The notes beneath the pieces are model-generated. The model was not told the DNA's origin. It saw only the letters and a list, made by a program, of their open reading frames with translations, and did no database searches. Shown piece after piece: positions 43,013-54,440 of a DNA stretch of 64,000 nucleotides. The DNA comes from Lasiosphaeria ovina (Eukaryota; Ascomycota; Sordariomycetes; Sordariales; Lasiosphaeriaceae). The position numbers were made by a program, and so were the translations under genes. Where the stretch lies: the NCBI GenBank assembly GCA_033439765.1, contig JAULSN010000009.1, positions 1,364,001 to 1,428,000 on the forward strand, written 5' to 3'. The first letter of the stretch is position 1; each line of letters begins with the position of its first letter.

Positions 43013-44100
43013 TTCCGGATGGCAACTTTAGTCGAGGGTCCAAAACTGGGCCACACGGCTGTGCAGGCTAGGCTTACCCACAGCTCACCCTAGCTCAGGA
43101 GCGGTTCAGGGTCAAGCACAAACATGGAAATTACTGAGGGCAACTTTAGTGTAAAACAATGTGCTGTTGTTTTACCCTAAAGTTGCCCTCGCCAACCCCA
43201 GTCACCCGCACCACCCCTAGCCACGTTGCTCAGGCGCTACTAAGGAGTTGCTCAGGCGCTACTCAGGAAATGATCACAGAAATCGCCAAACATGGTTCGA
43301 ATGGCAATTTTTCGCGAGGTCCCAGTTTTTGGGACACAGGTGGCCCAAAACTGGGACCCCCCCTCCCAAACCTAACCCAACTCCTTTTCGTTCTAGTTCA
43401 TCAGATCTCATTAGGACCAATATTTAGTGATCAAGTCGGCATTCTCAATCCAACAAACCATACCACGCAAGCAGAAAGATAGCCAGAACCGCCATTCCGC
43501 CACAGCACACCAATCCCGCCCATCGACAGCGAGAAGCCCAGCACCACGAGTCTCGTCGATTCGTGGATGACTGCGGGAGTTCAATCACGGAATCGCAAGG
43601 AAAACCGCAAGAGGACGCATATGTCTTGGTGGAGGATGTAGATGATGGAAATTCAGAGGGGCGAAATTGACGATTAGCCAGCGCATCAATATACCAATGG
43701 TTAATCTACGGTGTGGGAGATTGTGACGAAGGGACTATCGCTCATGTTATTTTGTCGAAAGAGGGATGCTTTGCTGTGTCTCGGTGACTTGCCGCATTGG
43801 AATTCGCCTGCATGAATTGTATCTCACGTGACTGTACCAGGAAAGGGGTTGCTACTCCCAAGGTTTGACCAATCTTCCTCAAACTGGTTTCAGCTTAAGC
43901 ACGAATGCTGGCACAGGGACTGTCCCTTTGTCACGGTTCGGGAGGATGTGGTCATCTGAGTTAAGGCCCAAATTTGGGACCGCGGTTGGAAACTGCTACG
44001 ATTGGGCCCGAATCCTGGGCCACATTCCCGAATTTTGGCCCAGAATATACCAGTACATGCTTTGGGATGGTACACAATACCCCAGCTCGAATTTTGGGAT
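42980..44100. repeat. Cluster of GGCCCAAATTTGGGCC-type palindromes
   Basis: At least eight near-palindromes of the form G(G/T)CC(C)(A/G)AA..TGGG(A/C)C occur at about 42983, 43037, 43319, 43342, 43965, 44004, 44027 and 44087, with a further one at 49739. They differ in the central bases. TTTGGGATGGTACA also repeats at 44061 and 44093. The stretch 43190-44900 has no supported gene. Confidence 0.6.
43021..43187. mobile_element. MITE-like element, 167 bp, copy 1
   Basis: The ends are inverted: GGCAACTTTAG at 43021 and CTAAAGTTGCC ending at 43187. The right end also contains an internal perfect-stem hairpin (43138-43187), with arms GGGCAACTTTAGTGTAAAAC and GTTTTACCCTAAAGTTGCCC. A second copy sharing the first 135 bp is at 49719-49854, and a much weaker likeness is seen at 57954-58110 (GGAAACTTTAGC...). 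No coding capacity. Small size, terminal inverted repeats and multiple copies fit a MITE. A target-site duplication is not obvious. Confidence 0.7.
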
Positions 44101-44109
44101 GGTACATGA

Positions 44110-45700
44110 TATACCAGCACCGATGGGTGAATCTCGCCTTATTGTGCATTGCACAGCAGCTCGGCAGTCAAAACTGTTTGCGGTACTTACGAACCCCGCC
44201 GGGTCTCTGGTCTTTAGTCAGGCTGCCAGGATCTGTACTAATTAGACATGATCTGGTCGTCATGAATTTCAGCTATTGGCCCTGGCTCGACTTGGCAGAA
44301 CTGGGAATTCGGGGTCCAGGATGAAATCCCCCGAGGAACCAACGCTTGCTAGCCACCGTCGTCATCACCATAGGGCGGAAGGGGCCACAGTAACGCCGGC
44401 CTTTAAAGGAATCCAGGTTGTCACTCGGCAACAAAGAGACTTTGGTCAAGGCACGTTCAAGGCAAGCTTTAGAGCCAGTACCTAGCCACAGATGGCATGC
44501 AAGCCACCCACTGCACCCGCATGTTCCCTCCAATCGCTGGCCGCTAAGGCAACAGCAAAGGCCTATTAGCTTTCGACCTAGCACCCCACTACTTCAGCTG
44601 GCCGTCTATGAAGCAGGATACTCACACTACTTTGCTTAGGCAGCAGCAAACATTTCAACATAAATCCAGCTGGGTACAGACACCCCTCCATCACGACTAA
44701 ACATGTCATTGACATGTGTGACGGGCCATCAAAGTAAGGGCCGTTACTGGTGACAGAATCTATTGTGGTTTCTATAAGGAAGGAGGATTTCTGGTGAAGG
44801 GGGCTCTGGGGGCCAGCTTGTATAAGAGCTGGCCCGGCCCCATGGCAGCGGAGTCTTGGCCCTAAGCCAAGACTAGCCCTAATTGGTCGTAGCCCCGTGC
44901 CAACAGCTGGATAGTAAGAAGAAAGGGGTCGACTCACCTTCAGGCCCTGATCTTTCTCGCGAATACGTTATTGTATTCGCGTTTTCGCTGCACAAATATG
45001 CCAAGACTGATTTTCCGCGGGACGCTTTCCCGTTTTTGGCAACAATCTCGCTGGCAAAACTGGGCGACAAGCCTGCTCGAATTGTGTAAGTTTACAGGGG
45101 GTTGCGCAGCACTGCCTCGGTGGCCGACCAAATCCACAAGGAAGTCGGTGCCTAGCCGCTGCATTGCGATGTCGAGTGGCATCTGCACGATGGCTTTCCG
45201 TTGTGCAGGGAGTAGGGGCTCAGGGCGGAGAGCGTAGAGCGGGACGAGATGAGGAGCTTTTGTAACAATGAGAGGAGGAGGGGGAGGAGTACAGTTCCAG
45301 TATATCGTGCTGCGTGGCAGACTGGTCATATCGATCTCGTGCTGGGGCACGTTTCGCGCATTCCATGAAGAACACAACCACTCGGGGCCCATCCTAAGGA
45401 CCGACTGATTTGGGAAGGCAGAGCGCCTGGGGCGGGAACTTGCTTCGGTCAACGCGTCCTTACCACCAGCTTTCATGTCGGGCCAATCCTGGTGTCAGAC
45501 CAGAGGCAAAGAACATCACGACAATATTCTGCCGAAGTCACCTGCTGGGTCCAGATACCACAGTACGGACGCCGTTTGGTTTCACCCTAGGCGCCGAACC
45601 CGGTCTCCCGTGCGGTCTTTGAGCACCCCACTGCTCAATCTGCTTCTCCTGCCTCTAGATAAGTTCTCGGCAAGTCAACTGCATATCTCAGAGGAATCGT
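44110..45700. other. Intergenic region before the HET gene
   Basis: Open frames on both strands (for example 44940-45476 minus) show no family likeness. Composition is mixed, and I see no repeat beyond the palindromes already listed. Confidence 0.35.
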
Positions 45701-45742
45701 CCTTGTTCAAATGACCCATGGAAGCGACAGAGCTGCCTCAAC

Positions 45743-47617
45743 CTACACCAACTCGACGGTGGCGATGGCAAAGGTGTTGACACCAAAACCGTGGAAAGGG
45801 GTGTCCATGTCAGCCAGCCCCTCGACTGCCTCGCCATCCATCAACCCATGGACATGCATGGGCGAAACGACGCGGTACACGCCACCGCCCGCCGGCTGTA
45901 GGATGACGGGATAGGCACACCCAAACAAAATCCACACCTCGTCTCCCGGTCGCACATGACCGTCTGGAAGAATCCCCCACTTGCCGGTGCCGAGCCTCGC
46001 AACACGTCGGCCGTTCAAACAGTCTACGATTCTCCGAACAGCCCGTCTCTCATTGGCCTGTTCAAATCCCAGGGTTCCCGCCATGAAAGCAACGTCACGG
46101 AGACCAGTTGTGGGCGTCTTGCGAGCCAAGCTCTCCAGGCGGGACAAGGCAGCCTTCGTCGCCCGGAATCGGTTGGAATGCCTCGCAGCGGACACATGGC
46201 GGCCCTCACCCCTCGCAAAAACATCGACTATTGCGTCGTCGTCCACGGCAAGATCGACGGCGCGGAATATCTCGCGAAGACTATCGAGAACCGACGCGAT
46301 GGGCTGGGCGTCGAGGAAAGGCGCGGCAGTGGCCGTGGCGATGGTGTCCACCCGAAATCCCCTCACAAAGAGCGACCGGCGGTCACTCGAGAGCTTTGTT
46401 GCGCCGCGGGGACACGAACTGCCGCCCGCCCGGGGTCGCTCATCCATAAAGGTGGCGCCTCGCATCGTTTCATCCATGGTCGGCCAGTTTGGCAGCCAAG
46501 AAGGGAAAACCGGTTCGTCGGAGTCGACTTCGGAGGGGGCCGGCGAGGGCTTGAGCTGACAATGGCACAAAAAGTTAACATTGGCATACTTGTCAATGCA
46601 GAATCTCGCGACGTCGGCATATGCCTCGGGCAGGCTGATCTGGTAGTCGACGGCAATGTCGCCCGCGCTCACGTCAAGGCTGAATCCCAGGAGCCCATAG
46701 AGTTTATCCCGTGGCTCGGTAGCGTCCATCCTGCTATACTGCAATAGGTTTCCGAGAAGCGAGCACCGCTGGGCGAATCCGTGGACAGGTCCATCTTGGT
46801 AGCTCACATCATGGACTTGGTGCCGGAGATGATAAATATCGCGGGATGGGGCGTCGAAGAAGCGCATCTTCTCTACCGACCTCCGTAACGCATCCACGGA
46901 CGAAGCGTCGCTAGACTCGTATAGCGGCGCCAGGGCCCTGCCGAGAATCACGTTGTAGGCGATGATTGCTTCCCCCGGAATCACGACACGACGGCAATGG
47001 ACGCTGAACTTGGGTGGGAGGATCAGCTCTTGCTGAACCCAGAGTCTGCCCCAGTATCGATTTTTCAAGATGTCTAACACAGGGTCCCAAACGCCCGAGC
47101 CCAAGTCCGCAACCGGGGAGAGTTCAGCGGCAGCGGTGGAATCGAGATGCTCTAGGTCGACCGAGGCGAACGAGATGAGTGTCTGGATGCTCGGATGGCT
47201 GGCATCCACGTCTTGGTCCAGGTACGCGCGGACAACTTGAGGTTGGCTGTAGATGGAATGCATCAGCCCAACCTGGAAACTGCGCTCGGGGTGGTCTGCT
47301 TGGTTGATGCAGATGGCGTCGATCCAGATGCGGAGGTTGTCGGTTGGGTGTCGCAGGTGCCCCAGAGCGGCGTGTAGGTTCGCGGCCACGCCTAGCTGTT
47401 TGTCATCGTCCACTGTGATTACAAATCTGTGCGTGGCATCGCCCCATGCGTAGGAGAGCGCATCAAACGCCAGGTCTGGGTCGAGGACGTGGTGGGTGAT
47501 TCTGCCCCGGAGCGGCTCGGCATCCTCGCCTGGGAGCAGCACGAAGAGTCGTATCTCCGGCGGTGTTCTCTGCAGTTGCCGATACCAGTACTTTTCGGCT
47601 GGCGGAATGGAAGCCAT
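45743..47617 (-). CDS. HET-domain (heterokaryon incompatibility) protein, 624 aa
   Basis: A single uninterrupted exon from the ATG at 47617 to the stop at 45743. The N-terminal HET domain carries the expected blocks: IRLFVLLPGEDAEPL (22-36), FDALSYAWGD (51-60), LRIWIDAICINQ (95-106) and HSIYSQPQVVRAYL further on. The C-terminus (GDEVWILFGCAYPVILQPAG, VHGLMDGEAV) is the usual tail of this family. HET proteins trigger cell death when incompatible hyphae fuse. The domain is TIR-related by published structural analyses. Length and composition are typical, and no breaks are seen. Large open frames on the opposite strand (45956-46747, 45981-46559) are shadows caused by the GC-rich codons. Confidence 0.92.
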   Translation of the reverse strand: MASIPPAEKYWYRQLQRTPPEIRLFVLLPGEDAEPLRGRITHHVLDPDLAFDALSYAWGDATHRFVITVDDDKQLGVAANLHAALGHLRHPTDNLRIWIDAICINQADHPERSFQVGLMHSIYSQPQVVRAYLDQDVDASHPSIQTLISFASVDLEHLDSTAAAELSPVADLGSGVWDPVLDILKNRYWGRLWVQQELILPPKFSVHCRRVVIPGEAIIAYNVILGRALAPLYESSDASSVDALRRSVEKMRFFDAPSRDIYHLRHQVHDVSYQDGPVHGFAQRCSLLGNLLQYSRMDATEPRDKLYGLLGFSLDVSAGDIAVDYQISLPEAYADVARFCIDKYANVNFLCHCQLKPSPAPSEVDSDEPVFPSWLPNWPTMDETMRGATFMDERPRAGGSSCPRGATKLSSDRRSLFVRGFRVDTIATATAAPFLDAQPIASVLDSLREIFRAVDLAVDDDAIVDVFARGEGRHVSAARHSNRFRATKAALSRLESLARKTPTTGLRDVAFMAGTLGFEQANERRAVRRIVDCLNGRRVARLGTGKWGILPDGHVRPGDEVWILFGCAYPVILQPAGGGVYRVVSPMHVHGLMDGEAVEGLADMDTPFHGFGVNTFAIATVELV

Positions 47618-47749
47618 CGCGAACTCGAATACACAGAGCGGTAGCGGGACCTAGAGTGCAGGGGTGAAAGGCGCTGCGGGATACCGGACAAAGCGGGTGA
47701 GAATGGCTATGATGAGGGGAAGCGGTGTTACAACCTAGGCCCACTTTGG

Positions 47750-49700
47750 AGTGGTCCTTTTACGGGTGTTGATCTACGCCAACAACGGCCTAGTGCTTAC
47801 ATGCTCATTAACTGTCATAGGCAGGGCATTCCGCCCTTCTTTCTTCCTTCTACAATACATGACATTCTACCCTTTTTTTGACCTCTCTGAATGTAACAAG
47901 CGGCACCAACCCCCGGCAGCCTTGGCGCAGCACACCTCCTCCCCTCTTACTACCTGATCAGCCAAGGTCCTTGTGCTATGCCCGCCAACTGACAGCCGCT
48001 TGGAAACTCGGCCGCATTCGGCGACGAGAAGCTGCTGCTGTGCCGCTAGGCACTGAGGCCAATATCACTACTGTCAGACTTCTCCCATTACACCCGCCGG
48101 TATTTCGGGTACAAGGTTGTATCAGTCGTATTTATTCATCAGCTGCGGATCTGTATTCGCGTCGCCGATAGGGTAATATCGTGCGCAGACAAGGTTGCAT
48201 CCCCGGATATCGAGCCGCTCGCCACCAAACGGGGTCCAGCCGCAAGATGAACATACGTGCACCAACGAGAAGCCATAACAAGGCGACAACAGTCGCACGC
48301 TAACAAAACCAACATCAGCGCCAACACCCATCCCCGCCCGCCCACCGCGATCCAATATTGCATCTAACCCTCACAACATGCACTCTCACTCGCCCCTTTT
48401 ACCTCAACAACCGTACCATCCCTCTGCACAATCCGAAGGCACAGGCTTGAATAGACCACAATGAGCCTTGAACTGGGGGACACCCAAATGGTGGTATATT
48501 TTGTGAACTGACGAGGTCATGAGAATGACGTATACTTCCCACCATGATTAACACTAGGGAAGGTAGTCTCAAGAGCAGTCAGTTCGCGAGACTGCTGCTT
48601 CAAGGCCATACACCTGCCTATGTTGAAGCCCTGCTGCACAATACCCGCGCATATACCTGGATACGCGGGCAGCTGAGTAATGTCTCCAGGTGGCCTATCA
48701 ACAGTCTCAGGCTCAAAATTCCCACGGTACTATATTAAAGAAGGATTTGACTAAGAAATCATGGCTGTGTATAATCCTGTAATAGGGATTGCGTGCTATG
48801 TAATGCGGTGGCAGGTAAACCTGATCAAGGCAGTCACATGGTGCAGAGCAAGAATTGAGGACGGTGGAAGACAGACTTCAACCTAGCCTTCGCAGTATCT
48901 AACTACCTTTTAAGAAGCTTATAGTTGAGCTGTCAGAATAAAATCGGTCAGTGGCCTAAGTCTAGAGTGTCACAGTGTGGCGTGACAAGGCGGCGGTATA
49001 TAATGCACTATCCGTAATGACAAGCTAGATTTGTTATTCTGGCACTCCTTTTGGAAGGGTGGTCTAGTAAGGGCATGTAGCCGCCTCAGCCCCTCAGGCA
49101 CGCGGCGGCAGTAGAATCTAATTGACCCAGTTCAACACCCAAACTTCCCGAAGCTATCAAATACAAGACAAAAAGCGATAGCGACCGCTTAGCGTCTTGT
49201 ATATATTTGCTACCATTTTACTATGCTATTATATTCCCCTACGCTTTTTGGATTGCTGAACACCTAGCTGAAAGATTTCTGTGAAATATTGAGCTGCTTA
49301 ATGAATGAGTTTTAGAAGAGTTGCGAAAGTAACTATTGGGCTGCTGCAACGGAAAGGAATATCTTTGGCTTGTCAGAAATACTGTGCTGCAAGTTGAGAG
49401 TGCTAAAGGTGATTGAAATGTGTGTTTCTTTCTGGCATGCTTGGGAGCTTTATCCTTATAAACCTATTCATAAGACCACGCCAACGTTAAATTACTTCCT
49501 AATATGTGACGGGGAAATCATCGAGAGAGCAATAAGGAATCGAGGATATTCCTTCCTCCGCCCCTTTCCGTGCTTCGCCTCGCTACATACAGTCAAATGT
49601 CTAGGCTACAATGAATGCCAGCAGGAATCCAATTTTGCGACTAACGTCACTGCTGACGTGGCCGCCCCCTATGCGGTATGGTTAGCATAAATTGAGGAAC
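47750..49700. other. Gene-free, partly AT-rich interval
   Basis: About 2 kb with no supported gene on either strand. The part from 48880 on is AT-rich. Short open frames here (for example 49370-49690) lack any recognisable feature. Confidence 0.45.
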
Positions 49701-49718
49701 GTATCGGAATCTCTGGAT

Positions 49719-49854
49719 GGCAACTTTAGTCGAGGGTCCAAAATTGGGCCACACTAGCTCACCCATAGCCCACCCTAGCTTAGGAGCGGCTCAGGATCAC
49801 GCACGAACATGGAAATTGCTAAGGGCAACTTTAGGGTATAACAATGAGCTGTTG
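49719..49854. mobile_element. MITE-like element, truncated copy 2
   Basis: This copy shares GGCAACTTTAGTCGAGGGTC, TAGCCCACCCTAGCT, CATGGAAATTGCTAAGGGCA and the first hairpin arm with 43021-43187. Homology stops at GAGCTGTTG (49854), so the right arm is missing. The missing end abuts the coding sequence of the secreted protein. Confidence 0.75.
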
Positions 49855-50313
49855 CTGGGTACTATAATCAGGGCCGATCCACGTTTTCCATACCGCAATT
49901 TCCTTGGCTGAGGTAGGCGGCACAGCAGCAAAAATGGACAGGGTGAGGGCGTCCCATGCTGCTGTCCCAATGAATTCTTTCTGCTCGTCGCTGCAACTCT
50001 TATCATCAAACTTGAAATGACCTCCAGAAAAGGCAACAATGCCGTCCTCCTGGTTCATAAGGTCTGTCAGACACCGGTCAGACGGTTGCTCCAAGTCGGA
50101 GCATGAGTCTGGAATGGTGATGAGCTTTCCGGCAAAGGGATTTGCCGTAGTAGGTCGCCAAGGGGTTGAGAAGACAGTTGAGAGTTGTGTGGAATCCTGG
50201 GTGGCCGTGTCGTCCAAGGGGCGGTCCATGGAAACCCCGTCGCTCCTAGTCCCATCCGGGCGCGCCAAGACGCATGTCAAGACGACCAAAACCAATAACA
50301 GGGGCCAAGGCAT
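49831..50313 (-). pseudogene. Secreted metalloprotease-like protein, truncated by a repeat
   Basis: The minus-strand frame starts at an ATG at 50313 with a strong signal peptide (MPWPLLLVLVVLTCVLA). It then has a Ser/Thr-rich spacer and a segment with SCSDEQKEFIGTAAWDALTL and VWKTWIGPDYSTQQ. This resembles the early part of secreted lysine-specific/M35-like fungal metalloproteases, which continue with a zinc motif (HExxH) that is absent here. The frame crosses at 49854 into the MITE-like repeat: the last seven codons and the TAA stop (49831-49833) come from the repeat's ACCCTAAAG end. The product would be a 160-aa secreted fragment without catalytic residues. Family assignment is tentative; the truncation is clear. 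Confidence 0.55.
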
Positions 50314-51185
50314 TTTGTGACGTGTGCTATGGTGAAAACAAGACTGAGCTTGACAGCTCTTAAGCATGAACACAAAAAGACTTTCCTTCTATCTAGGGAC
50401 TGCGCTTGATAAAAGGGAAAAGCAACTTTCTCGCTCGCCCGTTCAGGAGAGGGTGGGGGGGACAAGCAGGAGACACCGCCCCGCTCATTAGTTACAGCTA
50501 TGCAGGAAATTGATGCCACTCTGGGCTAGGACATGGCCTTGGTGGGACGTGCAAGTCGACTGCGACATTCCACTTGGCGAGCCGGAAAGGTGCCCGAGTA
50601 ATTACTTCCTTCCCGTGAGCACTACCCTCAAGGTAGGAAAACATTCACCACCACCGCAATTAATAAAGAGCTTTAATCTTGGTACCCCATCTAAAAATCA
50701 GCTTATCCCCCTGTGGGTCATTGCCAGTTGCTAGCAGTTGAGATTCGCAGGGCCTATTTTAGGCCGGTAAAATCGTGAAATACCATCTTCCCGCCCATGC
50801 GCTTCCCATGTGCCAACCATGACTTGGCGTTGCGGGCTAAGTTTGACACCCGCAACCTGTCCCGCCTGACATGCGCCCAGCCCCATCCTGATTGGGCATG
50901 GTGGAGGCAGAGTCGGTGGTTCCTTCCGGGAAAGGACCGGCGTGAGACAAGGTGACGCAGCTTCGGTTCCGTGGACCACAGCCGAAGCCGAATCTGCCAG
51001 AATCATCTGCAAGTGGGTTACTGCCGTTTTCTCGCGAACTACTGAGCAACTTCGTCGAGGCCTTGAGACCAAGTTCTTGCAAACCTGCATCACCACCGTC
51101 GCGGCACTGGATTCGTCGCTCCCTTGCGCGTGAAAGTAGCCTCTACGTTTTTTACCTGGACTCGAAAGGCGGCCTCTTCTTCAAA

Positions 51186-51828
51186 ATGTTGCGCTATATT
51201 GCTGCGATCACTGTGTGCATCTTGGCAGGCTGGCATGCTTTGTCGATATTGCCCTCCCAACCCCAGAATCACACATCAGATTACGACCATGAAAAAAGCA
51301 ACCCAGATGATGGGTCTCCGCCAGACGATCGGAGTTGCTTACCATACTGCTATACTCCCCGTAATCGCCAGCCGACCAGCCATATTTTCGGCTCATCAAG
51401 ATCGCCTTTTTCTCGCTGTCCGCTATGGCCGCTCTTATCTGAACAATGCCCTTGTTCTTGAGAACGAGGATGGCCTACTCTTTGTTATACGCCAGGCATA
51501 CCGTCTCGATCTCGGTGCGACGGAGAGCAAACTCAGCAATCATGATTACCAGAGAGGGGTCAAGACCCTGACACGACCAGGAGGAGACGAGCTGCCCAGT
51601 CTCGTTTCAGGCCTTATTCTTTATGGAGAGCTCGCCGACGACGCCGACTTACGCTCCCTTCTTGGCAACGTACTGGGACCCCAGCTGGTGGAAGAGGAGG
51701 ATAGGGTTTTCATATTTGCGAGCAGCGCGGGCTTGGCACGGCTATCTTTTGCCAATATGCACGACATCGACTTTCACTATCGTACCAAGGCAGCATGTGG
51801 TTGCCAGTGGCGGCTAGGTCTTTATTAA
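51186..51828 (+). CDS. Unidentified ORF pair, possible secreted protein
   Basis: A frame starting at the ATG at 51186 has a signal-like N-terminus (MLRYIAAITVCILAGWHALS) and runs 91 residues. An overlapping frame (from about 51291 to 51826-51828) encodes a better-looking globular segment: FLAVRYGRSYLNNALVLENE, DGLLFVIRQAYRLDL, LVSGLILYGELADDADLRSL and ANMHDIDFHY. The two could be one gene joined by a frame change or short intron near 51340-51400, but I found no convincing splice pair. No family recognised. The sequence after the stop (AAGAGCTTTGATCTGGGTAC) resembles 50672-50690. Confidence 0.35.
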
Positions 51829-51849
51829 GAGCTTTGATCTGGGTACCCT

Positions 51850-53760
51850 AAACAAAACTCGGCGCACACCTGCCAACGTAGGGGCCGCTTTTTGTATGGT
51901 AAAATGCCGTATTTCCTGGCAGCCACCCAACGGCCTAACGGGCACTAAGGAAGCGTACCGGGCACCAAGGAAGCCCGGCAAAGTAAAAATGGCACTATTT
52001 ACACTCTCACATGCCCGCGTGTTAATGCGCGCAGTTGGTGGTTTAAGTTCTGTACAGGCCAGGTGCTTTGCAGGGCTTCCTACTACAAATAACACATCGT
52101 CAACTACAGTAATTCGCTCAAGTCATCACACAACGCCCTGCTTGCAGTCGTCACAATGCCAATAACGTATATTGAGATTTCTTCGGATTTAAGCTCACAA
52201 GCTTCCTCGCCCTCGCCCTCGCCGTCGTATTTGGGAGGGTTCAGCTGATGTTGAAGGGGAGATTTTCTTTGACTCTGGTGATGAAAATGACCCTCATCCT
52301 AGTAGGGTACGTGACAACAGAGAGGGCGGCTGCGATAACCCGGTTGTCATAAACTAGGGAGCTAGATTGATAGACTCAATACTAAGGAGATACATCAGCA
52401 TGTCAACAAATCAGGATTCAACGGATTACTCAGGCAACTGGGTGCCGGCCATGACTTTTGGCTAATTTGCGTACAAATCCGGGCCTCAGAGTTGCCATTT
52501 GCAAGTTGCCTTTATTTCGAGGCTGACTCAGCAACGAAGAAATCGCCAAATTGGAAAACACCACGGTAAACGCGCTTTCAGGGCTTTTGACGATTTTGAC
52601 GGCTTCAAACCTTGTTGACCCGGGCGGCCGGCGTCTTCCGCTGCCCGATGCCCCCACAAGCTCCGAGTCATCTTAGGCGAAGGAAGCCCTCTTGATCGAG
52701 CGACATCCAACGAGAGCGTGTCTGGCTCCATGGCTTGTTGCTGGATCTTGTGTCTTTAGTTGCGCCGTTTGGCATCAATTTCCACTCGCTCAACACACCG
52801 CGCTTCGCGATACCCCCCCCTATACAGATAAGACTAGATTGATAGCAGGCTGCCTCTCCATTGCGGCCAATTGGATTGGATACAGTGCACATGTGACGTT
52901 GTTGGCAGACACCTGGCTTGGAGGTTGAGTTCGCCCCACCAGTTGGTCTTGCCCCACCGGTGTATCGCAAAGTGCAAATCCTCACTCCGCCACGTTGGCT
53001 GAGCCAAGCACTCTGTGAGTCTCGAAGCACCCGTTTCCCACATTAAAACACGCTCTGCCATACTTAAAACACCACTCGCGCAACCTCCCACCTCCTTCCA
53101 GTCCTTTACAAAGTAGTCTCGCCTCTAGCCTCCCCGAGTCTCCAGTACTGATTAAGGGCTCAGGGGCTCAGGGGCTCAGGGGCTGGACAACAAGGGGGGT
53201 TGTTTACACCCTTGCCTAATACAATCTAGTGTAATTTTCTTTTTTCTTCCCTTTCCTTGGCTTACCCACCTCGTATAAGGTGAAATGACGCCCTCCCTCT
53301 GATCAGAGGATGGCATGGCTAGGGGGCACCTCCTTCTCCTCCTTCTTTTTTTAGGGACAGTTGTCAGAAAATCACGTCTTTTTACCATGAATTGAGATCT
53401 CCAGACCAGTGCACGCAGTAGTGCCTTATTCTTATTGTTTTGACCTTCTTGTGAGGGGACCTTGAGCTTGCGCCCGCTAAGGTTCGCCCTGATTTTACTG
53501 TTGTTATTTGGTGTTGTGGTGTCTTTCCACCGCTTCAGTACAAGCCGAGATAGTCTATCAATCCTTTGCCCTTTCGTCCCTCACCAGACAGCGAATGGGA
53601 CACACCTCCTGTGATAGGTTCCCGGAGCCTTACAAGTCCAAATACACGCGAGTACTCCTGTCAGACTCTGGCACACAAAATGACAACGGCAGCCCCCCCA
53701 CGCCATTCATTTCGACCACCACACACTTCAAACCTAGCATAAATGGCCCATGATCGAATT
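51850..53760. other. Intergenic region with a 10-bp tandem repeat
   Basis: No supported gene. A run of about four GGGGCTCA-type units lies at 53155-53184. Small open frames on both strands show no recognisable feature. Confidence 0.45.
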
Positions 53761-53770
53761 CACCGTTCTT

Positions 53771-54440
53771 GTCGACTGGGATACCCTCTGTCGATATGCC
53801 CTAAATCGACGACGACGACGACAGCATCGTGGGACTTGCCAGCCTCTCCCAGTATATGCCAGGGGCGGCGTGCACCTCGTCCGTCCCCTAGAGTTTGATG
53901 AAGGCATCCGCTAGGTGGGTTGCACACGCATCCCACTCAATGGCGGAACTAGAGAATCCCAGTCCAGTCGTCTTATCACCGAGATGGATACAATGATAAT
54001 GATGGTCTGGGAGCGAGGTATCCCTGTTCCACACAAGTCTTTGGGTATGAAAGCACGTCTTCCAATCCCGTTGGCGTACCTTTCTCCCTCGTCGAGTTTT
54101 TCCAGTGCATTGCGGACTTAAGGTGTTTCACCAGACAGCCGGTATACAGGTAAACAGAGTTAAAACGCTCTAGTATGATACTAGCTAACACCCTGTGACA
54201 ACCTGGATTAGTGCGATATAGCTTCGTGCAATTTCCCGGGAGTTCCCCGCTCGGCTTGCGGAAATGGCCAGACGTAATACCCTTACGTGACGGGCCTTTC
54301 CCGCTCTACCACCGCGACTTCCGGCATTACAACTTTATCTCCGATCAGAGTTGCAATATATAGAGCATTATCGACTGGGAGAACGCATCCACCGTGCTGT
54401 GGGAGGTGGTCGAGTTTCCACTGTTTTGTGAGACGAATCT
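53771..54440 (+). pseudogene. APH-like phosphotransferase relic
   Basis: The plus strand reads VDWDTLCRYALN, ARGGVHLVRPLEFDEGIR, then a TAG (53912-53914) and RIPLNGGTRESQSSRLITEM with VWERGIPVPHKSLG. After frame changes it continues PVGVPFSLVEF, and then FPLYHRDFRHYNFISDQ with a TAG at 54361-54363 and IIDWENASTVLWEVVEFPLF. This is the fungal aminoglycoside-phosphotransferase-like (kinase-fold) family: the HxDxxxxN catalytic loop (YHRDFRHYN) and the IDW metal-binding motif are still readable. Relatives, as I recall them, have Trp at the first stop and a Gln-like residue at the second, so single transitions explain both. Substrate unknown. Confidence 0.7.

Noticed and set aside
45956..46747. 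263- and 192-codon plus-strand frames opposite the HET gene
   Set aside because: Shadows of the HET coding strand; the HET protein is complete and conserved on the minus strand.
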